From Candidatus Segetimicrobium genomatis (GTDB lineage Bacteria > Sysuimicrobiota > Sysuimicrobiia > Sysuimicrobiales > Segetimicrobiaceae): a DNA stretch of 5,351 nt. This document shows, piece after piece, positions 1 to 5,247 of the stretch. The position numbers and the translations under genes are program-made. The stretch is taken from assembly GCA_005883865.1 (NCBI GenBank), contig VBAO01000294.1:1-5351 (forward strand), given 5' to 3'. Numbering within the stretch: position 1 is the first letter of the stretch; every line of letters starts with the position of its first letter. The notes under the pieces are model-generated. The model ran no database searches, was not told the origin of the DNA, and saw only the letters and a list, made by a program, of their open reading frames with translations.

Positions 1-207
1 GTCATCGTCAACGGCATCATCGCCCGCGAGCAGGTTGGGGCCGATGCCCCCGCCTTCGTGCGCAACCGGGTCGCGATGCAGGCCGGATACCTCCGGGAGA
101 TCGACGAGAGCTTCCCCGGGATGGTGCGCGCCCGCCTCCCGCTGCTCGAGACCGAGGTGCGGGGCCTGGAAACGGTGGGCCGGCTGGGCCGGCTCCTCGA
201 CGCCTGA
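1..207 (+). CDS. ArsA-family ATPase, C-terminal fragment (5' end outside window)
   Basis: This is the last 68 codons of an ORF already open at base 1, ending in TGA at 205-207. It reads VIVNGIIA at the start, then a run with QAGYLREIDESFP, then RLPLLETEVRGLE. This is the usual tail of ArsA/Get3-type anion-transporting ATPases: a VVVN strand, a Q..YL..I...F helix, then a P/L..EVRGL end. Family members are cytosolic deviant-Walker ATPases that power arsenite efflux (with ArsB) or escort tail-anchored membrane proteins. Nothing here shows which applies, and no arsB or arsR lies downstream. The P-loop and switch regions would be upstream of the window. The next gene starts 28 bases later on the same strand, so the two may be co-transcribed. 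The family call rests only on this C-terminal pattern. Confidence 0.75.
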   Translation, partial: VIVNGIIAREQVGADAPAFVRNRVAMQAGYLREIDESFPGMVRARLPLLETEVRGLETVGRLGRLLDA

Positions 208-235
208 TCCCCGGCCCGCCCCGGCGCGCGGCCTC

Positions 236-733
236 GTGGCCGATCCCGTCCCTGTTCTCCACCGGCTTGCGGCCAGCAACATCGTCGTGGGCCACACGGA
301 TTTCCTCTTCCTGCCGCTGCCGCCCCCGTGGCGCATCACCCGCGCCGTCGTGACGCCCGAGGTCCGAACCACGGTGCGGTCGGGGGCCCGCACGTGGGTC
401 GCCTCCGGGGAGACCCGGCATGTGGTCTTCGACCGGGACCGGAACGTGGGACTCGAGCTGGTCGTGCGGATCGGCACCGGACCTCCGCGCCTCCCCCGGC
501 GGGTGCGCGAACTGCTCGACGAGGGCGGGGCCTTCTGCAACGGGCACGAGGCCCGATACCGGATCGTCCGCCGGGGGCGTGGGTTCCTCATGCGGGGCGA
601 GGAGCAGATCCTGGCGGTGGCGTTCCGCTGCCCGGTGACGCAGCGCGGGGTCGCGGTCGAGATCGGCGGCGCGTGCGCCGAGGGGGAGCTCAGGCGGTTC
701 CTTGCGGCGATGGCCGGCCTGGAGTGCCACTGA
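236..733 (+). CDS. hypothetical protein, 165 aa, downstream of ArsA-family ATPase
   Basis: I do not recognise this protein. The GTG at 236 is chosen because it lies just after the upstream stop. The open frame extends back to an ATG at 35, but those 67 codons overlap the ArsA frame and are proline/arginine/serine-rich out-of-frame sequence. No clear Shine-Dalgarno precedes 236, so the start is uncertain and coupling to the upstream gene is possible. The protein has no signal peptide or membrane segment. It has two parts: residues 14-80 look like beta-strands (NIVVGH, RAVVTPEVRTTV, HVVFDRD, LELVVRI). Residues 85-165 carry FCNGHEARY around Cys101 and His104, an RCPVTQRG turn at Cys132, IGGAC at Cys147 and a terminal ECH at Cys164-His165. 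Four Cys and nearby His could bind a metal, but there is no clean CxxC pair. Its 3' end overlaps the convergent gene by 44 bases. Confidence 0.6.
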   Translation: MADPVPVLHRLAASNIVVGHTDFLFLPLPPPWRITRAVVTPEVRTTVRSGARTWVASGETRHVVFDRDRNVGLELVVRIGTGPPRLPRRVRELLDEGGAFCNGHEARYRIVRRGRGFLMRGEEQILAVAFRCPVTQRGVAVEIGGACAEGELRRFLAAMAGLECH

Positions 734-1379
734 GCGCCGGGTGCCGGGCGGCGCCTGCCAAGGCGTCCAGGATGGGACCGAGCGGCGCCGCGGGCTGGGC
801 GAGCGAGAATCCCACCTGGACCGCGGGGGCCCCGCGGCGCACCGAGACCTGCGCGAGGCTCGGGATCGCGGGGCTCAGGAGGTGCACCAGGCCCCGCCCC
901 AGGGCGGCGGCGTCCTTCGTGCGGCGGGCGGCGATCGTGTACGTCGCATCGCGGTCGACGATCCTCCAGCCGTCCGCCTCGGCGAGCCCGCGGATCGCCG
1001 CGCGGCCGAACGCGCTGGCGCGCGCCACGATTTCGAGGTCGGCCGTCGCCGGCTCCGGCAATGTGACCGCGAGGACCGCCAGGTCCCGCCGTCCCTGGAG
1101 GTGATGCCACAGCCACAGCGGCCCGACCTCGCGCGGCTCCAGCAGCACGGTGATCTGGAGGGCCGCCAGTTCCGGCCGGGGACGAGGCTGCCGGATCAGC
1201 ACCCCGGAGGTGCCGAGGAGTCGGACCGTGCCGCCTTCCGGAAGCCCCCGCAGGCCCTCGCCGGCCCACCGCACGGCGCGGTGACGCACCCGGCGGTTGA
1301 CCGCCGATCCCCAGAGATAGGCCGCCACCAGCAGCAGCGAGGCGCCGATGGCGAGATCCGCCGGGGAGGGGGGGCGCAT
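690..1379 (-). CDS. hypothetical single-pass membrane protein, 229 aa
   Basis: I do not recognise this protein. The ATG at 1379 (MRPPSPADLA) is chosen because a hydrophobic helix follows at once, at about residues 9-24 (LAIGASLLLVAAYLWG), then an Arg-rich NRRVRHR stop. This fits an N-terminal anchor with the rest of the protein in the cytoplasm. The frame stays open upstream to a TTG at 1496, but those extra 39 residues look non-coding. The body reads as a mixed alpha/beta soluble domain: a TVRLLG strand, LQITVLLEPREVGPLWLWHHL, GRRDLAVLAVTLP, an AFGRAAIRGLAEA helix and a DATYTIAARR strand. The tail after about residue 205 is Pro/Gly/Ala-rich, and its last 44 bases overlap the + strand gene. 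It is transcribed divergently from the HdeD remnant across 146 bases in which I see no clear promoter. No Shine-Dalgarno is evident before 1379. Confidence 0.55.
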   Translation of the reverse strand: MRPPSPADLAIGASLLLVAAYLWGSAVNRRVRHRAVRWAGEGLRGLPEGGTVRLLGTSGVLIRQPRPRPELAALQITVLLEPREVGPLWLWHHLQGRRDLAVLAVTLPEPATADLEIVARASAFGRAAIRGLAEADGWRIVDRDATYTIAARRTKDAAALGRGLVHLLSPAIPSLAQVSVRRGAPAVQVGFSLAQPAAPLGPILDALAGAARHPALSGTPGRPSPQGTA

Positions 1380-1525
1380 CAGGCGCCCGACCGCGCGCGC
1401 GCCGACGACGTCACGGGCCGGGAGTTCGTGGGCGCCGGTGAGGAGCCCTCCACCGTCTGCGCGGCAGGTGTCCGAGAACCCAGAATGGAAAGGCAATCGA
1501 ACATTCCCGTGAAGGAGGGGGGCCG

Positions 1526-2057
1526 ATGCTCTCGCTGGGGCTACTTGCCCGAAACTGGCGGTCGTTCGTCCTGCGCGGCGTGATCGCCATCCTCATCGGG
1601 GTCGTTGCGTTGGTGCAACCCGCGATGACCCTTGTGGCGCTGGTGCTCCTGATCGGGTTCTGGGCCCTCATCGACGGCGTCCTGGCGTTGGGCCATGCGT
1701 TCGACGCGGCTCAGGCCCACGAGCCTTGGTGGCCCCTCGTCTTGGTCGGGCTCATGGGCATTGGCGCCGGACTGTTCACCGCTGCTCCTGATCATCGCCT
1801 ACTGGTCCATTTTTCGAGGTCTCTTGGAGATCGTCGCGGCGGTGCGGCTGCGGCATGAGGTCCCGGATGAGGGCTGGCTCATCATTGGAGGGATTGCCTC
1901 CGTCGTCTTTGGCGCGTTGCTGCTCATTTTCCCGATCCCGGGCGTCCTCGCCGTGATTTGGTTTATCGGCGTCTACGCCATTTTCGCCGGATTCACGCAG
2001 GTGATGCTGGGCGTTCGACTCAAGGGCTTCGAGGGGCAATCGCAGGCCGCCCGCTGA
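1526..2057 (+). pseudogene. DUF308/HdeD-family membrane protein, broken by internal out-of-frame deletion
   Basis: HdeD-family proteins are six-helix inner-membrane proteins of roughly 185 residues, linked to acid-stress resistance in E. coli. The ATG at 1526 has a strong Shine-Dalgarno (AAGGAGG, 1512-1518). Frame 2 reads MLSLGLLARNWRSFVLRG, then helices at about residues 14-30, 34-58 and 68-84, ending GIGAGLFT at base 1780. The family then continues in another frame from 1782 (LLLIIAYWSIFRGLLEIVAA through GGIASVVFGALLLIFP and IGVYAIFAGF) to the TGA at 2055-2057. Only one base separates the two halves. Family members normally have about ten residues there, of the FFWPGITAL type, so about 29 bases appear to be missing. 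The two halves plus those ten residues would give about 186 aa, the normal size. As written, translation from 1526 runs out of frame and stops at 1858 after 110 aa. A real deletion or a collapsed assembly would both explain it; simple programmed frameshifting would not supply the missing residues. Confidence 0.8.
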
Positions 2058-2066
2058 TCTGCCCCC

Positions 2067-2094
2067 GGCGGCCACGCGGCTGAGCGCGGCCGCC
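2067..2094 (+). terminator. strong GC hairpin after the HdeD gene, terminator-like without T-tract
   Basis: GGCGGCC at 2067-2073 pairs with GGCCGCC at 2088-2094. After one A/C mismatch, CGC 2075-2077 pairs with GCG 2084-2086 around a six-base loop (GGCTGA). It starts 10 bases after the HdeD stop and ends 16 bases before the next ATG. No run of T follows, so it is not a classical intrinsic terminator; it could be a weak terminator, an attenuator or an mRNA 3' stabiliser. Confidence 0.4.
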
Positions 2095-2110
2095 ACCCGG
2101 CGGCGTTGAG

Positions 2111-2296
2111 ATGTTCATCACGCTGACCTCGATCGTGTATGTCGTGGATCTTCTCCTGTTCGTTCTGGTATTCTTGTTGATCCGTTCACGCAGGATCCGC
2201 GGGCAGGCCCTCGTGACGGTGGTGCTGCTCGCGGCCCTCGCCTATCTGGGCAGCATCGTCCTCCTGGTGCTCATCTCTTCCCATTTCTCGTCATAG
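2111..2296 (+). CDS. small two-helix membrane protein, 61 aa
   Basis: I cannot assign a function. The protein starts MFITLTSIVYVVDLLLFVLVF and forms one hydrophobic helix at about residues 7-24. A positively charged turn follows (RSRRIRG, 25-31), then a second helix at about 33-56 (LVTVVLLAALAYLGSIVLLVL), ending SSHFSS. This is a helical hairpin, with the Arg loop predicted inside and both ends outside. The ATG at 2111 lacks a clear Shine-Dalgarno. It lies 53 bases after the HdeD remnant on the same strand, with the hairpin between them. Its wobble bases look less GC-rich than those of the flanking VOC gene. Its last 26 bases overlap the 3' end of the convergent VOC gene. The clean hydrophobic pattern and stop position make a real gene likely. 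Confidence 0.6.
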   Translation: MFITLTSIVYVVDLLLFVLVFLLIRSRRIRGQALVTVVLLAALAYLGSIVLLVLISSHFSS

Positions 2297-3161
2297 CATC
2301 CCCGACGTCGACCCGGATGCCGACCGGATCCGTCAACGCGACCGTCCCGTCGGAGCCCGCGTGCGGGATCTCGTGAGCCCGCAGGTGCGCGCCGAGCGCG
2401 TCAGCGGTCCCGGCAGGGACCTGCCAGGCGTACGCCACCAGGCCGGTGGCTCCGTCGGGGGCCTTCCGCCCCCGGGCCCAGGTATTGAGCCCAATGTGGT
2501 GATGGTAGCCGCCGGCCGCCAGAAACAGCGCGCCCGGGTACGTCCGCTGGGTGACGCCCAGCCCGAGCGCGCGCGCGTAGAACCGCTCGCCCAGGGCGAG
2601 GTCGGCGACGTGGAGGTGGACGTGACCCAGGCGCGTCTCGGGGTGGGCCGGCGCGGCCGCAGGGGCCGCCGCGAGGAACTCGTCGACATCGAGCGGGTCG
2701 CTGCCCATCAGCACCTGCCCGTCCTCGATGGGCCAGGTTTCCCGGGGCCGGTCCCGGTACAGCTCGATGCCGTTCCCTTCGGGATCGTGGAGGTAGAAGG
2801 CCTCCGATACGCCGTGATCGCTCGCCCCGTCGATGGGCCAGCGCCGTTCGAGCAGGCGCCGCACGAGCCCGGCGAGCGACGCCCGGTCCGGCAGGAGCAA
2901 GGCAAAGTGATACAGTCCCAGGGACGGCCTTGGGCGGATCGGGGCGCGGGGGTCCCCCAGGAGGTCGAGCGCGACATCCCCTCCCTCCGGGGCGAGGCGG
3001 ATCCGGTCGGCTCGGCGTTCCTGGACGGAGAGGCCCAGCGCGTCCGCGTAGAATCGTTCGGCGGAATCGAGGTCCCTCACCCGGAGCGCCAGGCTCACGA
3101 GACGCGCGTCCGCCGGCATGTGGAACACCGGCGGCTCGGGGCCGGGGGCTCCCGGCGTCAT
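2271..3161 (-). CDS. two-domain VOC-superfamily protein (CatE/catechol 2,3-dioxygenase-like), 296 aa
   Basis: This is a cytosolic protein with two vicinal-oxygen-chelate domains, of the length and layout of Bacillus CatE-type extradiol dioxygenase-like proteins (about 285 aa). Domain 1 (about 19-139) has LVSLALRVRDL, ERFYADALGL, YHFALLLPDR with His85, and DPEGNGIELYRDRP with Glu133. Domain 2 (about 176-290) has GHVHLHVADL with His180, ERFYARALGL, YHHHIGLNTW (His220-222) and DPVGIRVDV. Such proteins bind a divalent metal, usually by His/His/Glu, and open aromatic rings or act on thiol adducts. Two positions are odd: the first-strand His of domain 1 is Ser23, and the final-strand acidic ligand of domain 2 is Asp285. 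The substrate is therefore open. The ATG at 3161 begins the Pro-rich leader MTPGAPGPEPP; the frame extends upstream to 3413, but that stretch is Arg-rich and lies over the divergent gene. The 3' end overlaps the 61-aa gene by 26 bases. Confidence 0.85.
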   Translation of the reverse strand: MTPGAPGPEPPVFHMPADARLVSLALRVRDLDSAERFYADALGLSVQERRADRIRLAPEGGDVALDLLGDPRAPIRPRPSLGLYHFALLLPDRASLAGLVRRLLERRWPIDGASDHGVSEAFYLHDPEGNGIELYRDRPRETWPIEDGQVLMGSDPLDVDEFLAAAPAAAPAHPETRLGHVHLHVADLALGERFYARALGLGVTQRTYPGALFLAAGGYHHHIGLNTWARGRKAPDGATGLVAYAWQVPAGTADALGAHLRAHEIPHAGSDGTVALTDPVGIRVDVGDAMTRNGKR

Positions 3162-3265
3162 CCGGCCGCCTCCACGTTTGGACCGAGCCGGTCTGCCCGC
3201 GGTCGAATCTCCATCGAAGGAGCGTTCCCCGTGCGCGCGATGCGTCCCTCCCATCCGGTCCCTTT

Positions 3266-4036
3266 GTGAGCCGGCCGGAGCGCCGCGCGCCGTGCGGCTG
3301 GCTCGTCTGGGGTGCAGGAGCCATGGGGCTCTATCTCGCAGCCGCGCTGTGGGCGCAGGACGAGGGCGTGCCCCTGCGCCTCCTCTACGACGGGTTCGCA
3401 CCGCCTCTCCCATACCGGTGGGTGCGGCCTCCCGCGCGGCTCGCCGCCGAGAACCAGCCGCCCGAGGCCGGGGCGGGATCGATCGCGCTCCGGGCTGGGT
3501 CTGAGTCTGAGTACGCCTCGATCGGGACGGGCGACGGCCAGGCGTTCGTCATCTTTCCGCCGGATGCCGTCGCGCCCTCGAACAACGAAGCCGCGGCCAG
3601 GGTCACGCTCACGCCGCTGGATCCCTCAACGATCGGCCCGCCTCCCGAAGGGACGCGGATCGATGGCAACGCCTACCGGATTGCGGCCACGTATGTCGCG
3701 TCGCGGCGGCCCGCCGTGCTGCGCAGGCCGGTGACGGTCGTCCTCCGCTATCCCACGGTGGGGACGGGGGTGCTGCGGTTTGCGGTCTCCGGGTGGATTC
3801 CGCTGCGCACGACCAACGTCCACATGGCGCTGCAGGACATCGCGGAGACAGACCGGTTGGGGATCTTTGCCGCGGCCGCGCCGGTAGGCGGTCCGTTCGC
3901 GGTTCTCCCAGGGCTGCCCGGGGGCATGGCCGCCGTCTCGGGAGCCCTGGGCCTGATCCTCGTCATCTTCATCCTGCTTCGCCGCCGGGGGGCGTCGCGC
4001 AGGCCGGCCGGTGTCAGTTCGTCTTCAGGACCGTGA
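3266..4036 (+). CDS. exported, membrane-anchored protein with ZU5-like beta-sandwich domain, 256 aa
   Basis: The GTG at 3266 gives a signal peptide: basic start (RPERRAP), hydrophobic core at about residues 11-28 (GWLVWGAGAMGLYLAAAL) and a probable cut after LWA at residue 30. An ATG at 3323 (Met20) has AGGAG only two bases before it and would remove half the core, so it is less likely. The mature part starts with a YDGFAPPLPYRWVRPP segment (41-56). A domain at about 72-207 follows that resembles ZU5 domains: AFVIFPPDAV, RVTLTPL, GNAYRIAATYV, RRPVTVVLRYP, then SGWIPLRTT and RLGIFAAAAP. ZU5 domains are beta-sandwiches found in surface and death-domain proteins, and the tail matches the W..L and G.F pattern that follows them. 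One helix at about 221-238, then RRR and a Ser-rich end, anchors it with the domain outside. It is divergent from the VOC gene (104-base gap) and overlaps the DUF1264 gene by 23 bases. The ZU5 link is by pattern only, and the partner is unknown. Confidence 0.7.
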   Translation: MSRPERRAPCGWLVWGAGAMGLYLAAALWAQDEGVPLRLLYDGFAPPLPYRWVRPPARLAAENQPPEAGAGSIALRAGSESEYASIGTGDGQAFVIFPPDAVAPSNNEAAARVTLTPLDPSTIGPPPEGTRIDGNAYRIAATYVASRRPAVLRRPVTVVLRYPTVGTGVLRFAVSGWIPLRTTNVHMALQDIAETDRLGIFAAAAPVGGPFAVLPGLPGGMAAVSGALGLILVIFILLRRRGASRRPAGVSSSSGP

Positions 4037-4508
4037 CGGTCGGGTACCCCGTAGGCATCGACTGACGGCCGGGGTCCCACACGAGGTAGATCTTCCCGTA
4101 GGTCTCCAGAATCGACTTCACGACCTTGTCGGCCTCCTCCGGTGAGAGGTCGGGCAGCGTGGCCGAAACCTTGGCGATCTCGGTCTTGTGGTAGTGCCAC
4201 AACTTCTTCTCGGCCTCGGGGAACTTGGCGTACGTGGCGGCATCCACGATCGTCTCGATGCCGACCAGCCGGGCATCGGGCGCGTCGCTGTCGTACAACT
4301 GACATTCGATCAGCCCCGAGACCGGCTTGCAGTAGTGGTGCGCGACCATGCTGGGTTTGCCGGGATAGTGCAGCAGGGCGTCGATGTGGAGCGTCCAGCC
4401 CTCGCTGGGCTTGGGGTTTCCCGCGGGCGCGCGCTGCGATCCCCCGAACAGCGCGAGCGCCGCCATCACGACCGCGATCGTCCCAACCATCACCGCGTTG
4501 GCTTTCAT
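4014..4508 (-). CDS. exported DUF1264 (OBAP-like) protein, 164 aa
   Basis: This is a DUF1264-family protein, the family of plant oil-body-associated proteins (OBAP) with many bacterial and fungal members of unknown biochemical role. It has an N-terminal signal-like segment (MKANAVMVGTIAVVMAALAL, residues 1-20) with no lipobox Cys, so export to the periplasm or outside is expected. The family core covers about 38-160: LHIDALLHYPG (40-50), VAHHYCKPV with His57-His58 and Cys60, ECQLYDSDAPDARLVGIE (68-85), EKKLWHYHK with His105/His107 (100-108) and ETYGKIYLVWDPGR (135-148). These match the family hallmarks of HHYC, YDSD.PDARLIGVE and EKKLWHSH. The HHYC and WHYH clusters could bind metal; that is my inference. 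The ATG at 4508 has a strong Shine-Dalgarno (AAGGAGGGGAGG, about 4512-4523 on the minus strand). It lies 45 bases after the chimeric ORF on the same strand. The 3' end overlaps the convergent ZU5-like gene by 23 bases. Confidence 0.88.
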   Translation of the reverse strand: MKANAVMVGTIAVVMAALALFGGSQRAPAGNPKPSEGWTLHIDALLHYPGKPSMVAHHYCKPVSGLIECQLYDSDAPDARLVGIETIVDAATYAKFPEAEKKLWHYHKTEIAKVSATLPDLSPEEADKVVKSILETYGKIYLVWDPGRQSMPTGYPTVTVLKTN

Positions 4509-4553
4509 GGTCCTCCCCTCCTTTTCTGGATTTGAGGCCGGCGGAGCCGACCC

Positions 4554-4826
4554 CTAGACGGCCTTCTCGATCGGGACCCCCACGAGGCTTCCCCACTCGG
4601 TCCAGGAGCCGTCGTAGTTTTGCACCCGAGGATAGCCGAGCAGGTGTAGGCTCCGCGCCACTTCCATGGCCAGCCGCGACTTCCCGCAGCCGCCCGTGCC
4701 CGTGAGGGTCACGAGCCGCGCCGCGGTCAGGAGCCGCGTGACCTCCGCGATCTCCCGCTCGCGCCCGACGAAGGTGGTGAGATTGGCGGGGAGGTTGTTC
4801 GGCGTGGGGGCCCGTTCCCTGGCCAT
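4554..4826 (-). CDS. chimeric 90-aa ORF: STAND ATPase N-terminus joined to rhodanese C-terminus (probable remnant)
   Basis: Residues 1-60 match the start of the ATPase domain of AfsR/LuxR-type STAND regulators: NNLPANLTTFVGREREIAEV, then RLVTLTGTGGCGKSRLAMEVARSL. They carry a complete Walker A (GTGGCGKS, residues 43-50). From about residue 61 the sequence becomes a rhodanese (thiosulfate sulfurtransferase) C-terminus: LLGYPRVQNYDGSWTEWGSLVGVPIEK, ending normally in TAG. Walker B and all sensor and effector domains of the ATPase are gone. So is the rhodanese active-site loop (CR.GER..H), whose Cys would sit about 17 residues before LLGYP. Neither activity can therefore be intact. The junction is near base 4646-4649. 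The ORF has a good start, ATG at 4826 with GGAGG six bases upstream, so a 90-aa product could be made. It precedes the DUF1264 gene by 45 bases on the same strand. A deletion fusing two neighbouring genes, or an assembly join, would each explain it. Confidence 0.7.
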   Translation of the reverse strand: MARERAPTPNNLPANLTTFVGREREIAEVTRLLTAARLVTLTGTGGCGKSRLAMEVARSLHLLGYPRVQNYDGSWTEWGSLVGVPIEKAV

Positions 4827-4855
4827 CCGCGACCTCCAGTTGACCTCTGGGCCGA

Positions 4856-4870
4856 CGTTCGGCGAGAACG
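4856..4870. repeat. short inverted repeat in the divergent intergenic region
   Basis: CGTTC (4856-4860) and GAACG (4866-4870) flank a five-base centre. The repeat sits between the start of the minus-strand chimeric ORF (4826) and the + strand mini-ORF (4925), where an operator could lie. The arms are short, and chance is a fair explanation in DNA of this composition. Confidence 0.2.
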
Positions 4871-4924
4871 GGTCACCGTCCTCCGGGACGTAGGACTAAC
4901 CGAGATGGCCGGGGAGGAAGGATT

Positions 4925-4945
4925 ATGCGCAACGCCGGCATCTGA
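4925..4945 (+). promoter_or_regulatory. six-codon mini-ORF with strong Shine-Dalgarno, candidate leader
   Basis: ATG at 4925 is preceded by GGAGGAAGG (4913-4921) at good spacing, the best ribosome site on the + strand in this part of the window. The frame encodes only MRNAGI and stops at TGA 4943-4945. The GTG start of the next gene lies two bases later, in another frame. This may be a leader that loads ribosomes for reinitiation, or a sign that the real gene began here and an indel shifted the frame. Confidence 0.35.
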
Positions 4946-4947
4946 CG

Positions 4948-5169
4948 GTGGGAGACCCAAGGGCGGTGGACGTGCTCGACAGGAAGATCCGCGCCCGGGT
5001 CCGGGATGAGTTTGCCTGGCGCCGCCTTCTGCACGGCGCGGCCACCGCCCGGCGCAGGCACCGGCAGGTTCGGGACAACGCCGACATGGGATTTTACCAC
5101 GGGCTGCTGACCGGGTATGCCGTGGCGCTCAAGGCACTCGAGGGCAAAGTCGGGCAGGGTCGTCGCTGA
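4948..5169 (+). CDS. small hypothetical protein, 73 aa
   Basis: I do not recognise this protein. The codons read as two amphipathic helices: a strongly basic one at about residues 8-43 (VLDRKIRARVRDEFAWRRLL, then an ARRRHRQVRDN stretch) and a C-terminal one with GFYHGLLTGYAVALKALEG (48-66). There is no membrane segment or signal peptide. The basic first half could contact nucleic acid; that is only inference. The start is uncertain: GTG at 4948, 4966 and 4972 are all in frame and none has a clear Shine-Dalgarno, whereas a strong one sits at 4913-4921 before the overlapping mini-ORF. It is divergent from the chimeric minus-strand ORF. The minus-strand terminator beyond its 3' end has its T-rich tail on the other strand, so it would not serve this gene as a classical terminator. 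Confidence 0.5.
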   Translation: MGDPRAVDVLDRKIRARVRDEFAWRRLLHGAATARRRHRQVRDNADMGFYHGLLTGYAVALKALEGKVGQGRR

Positions 5170-5199
5170 CGGTCATCCGCCAGACTGGCGCCTCGCCCC

Positions 5200-5232
5200 A
5201 AAATCGAAGGGCACGGTCAAGAGCCCGTGCCC
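5200..5232 (-). terminator. intrinsic terminator on the minus strand
   Basis: Read on the minus strand, GGGCACGG (5232-5225) pairs perfectly with CCGTGCCC (5216-5209) around an eight-base loop, followed by TTCGATTTT (5208-5200). An eight-base GC stem plus a T-rich tail is a good rho-independent terminator. It lies 15 bases past the CCA of the tRNA-like element, which suggests that element is, or was, transcribed. On the + strand the stem is preceded by A-rich sequence and not followed by T, so it acts mainly on the minus strand. Confidence 0.6.
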
Positions 5233-5247
5233 GACATTGACTTACGG

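Noticed and set aside
35..235. Longer N-terminus for the 165-aa gene, starting at ATG 35.
   Set aside because: It lies over the ArsA-family coding frame and has the Pro/Arg/Ser-rich composition of an out-of-frame shadow.
328..1104. Long + strand ORFs at 328-1104 and 702-1583.
   Set aside because: Their translations are Arg/Gly/Ala/Pro-rich with no domain pattern and are explained as shadows of the genes at 236-733 and 690-1379 in GC-rich DNA.
1380..1496. 39-residue N-terminal extension of the minus-strand membrane protein to a TTG at 1496.
   Set aside because: The residues have no recognisable pattern, and the ATG at 1379 places the hydrophobic anchor directly at the N-terminus.
1695..1781. 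Separate gene starting at ATG 1695 for the second half of the HdeD protein.
   Set aside because: The first 29 codons are an out-of-frame shadow of the HdeD first half; family similarity in this frame starts only at 1782.
3162..3413. 84-residue extension of the VOC protein upstream of ATG 3161.
   Set aside because: It is Arg/Gly-rich and lies over the divergent signal-peptide gene; VOC homology begins well after Met 3161.
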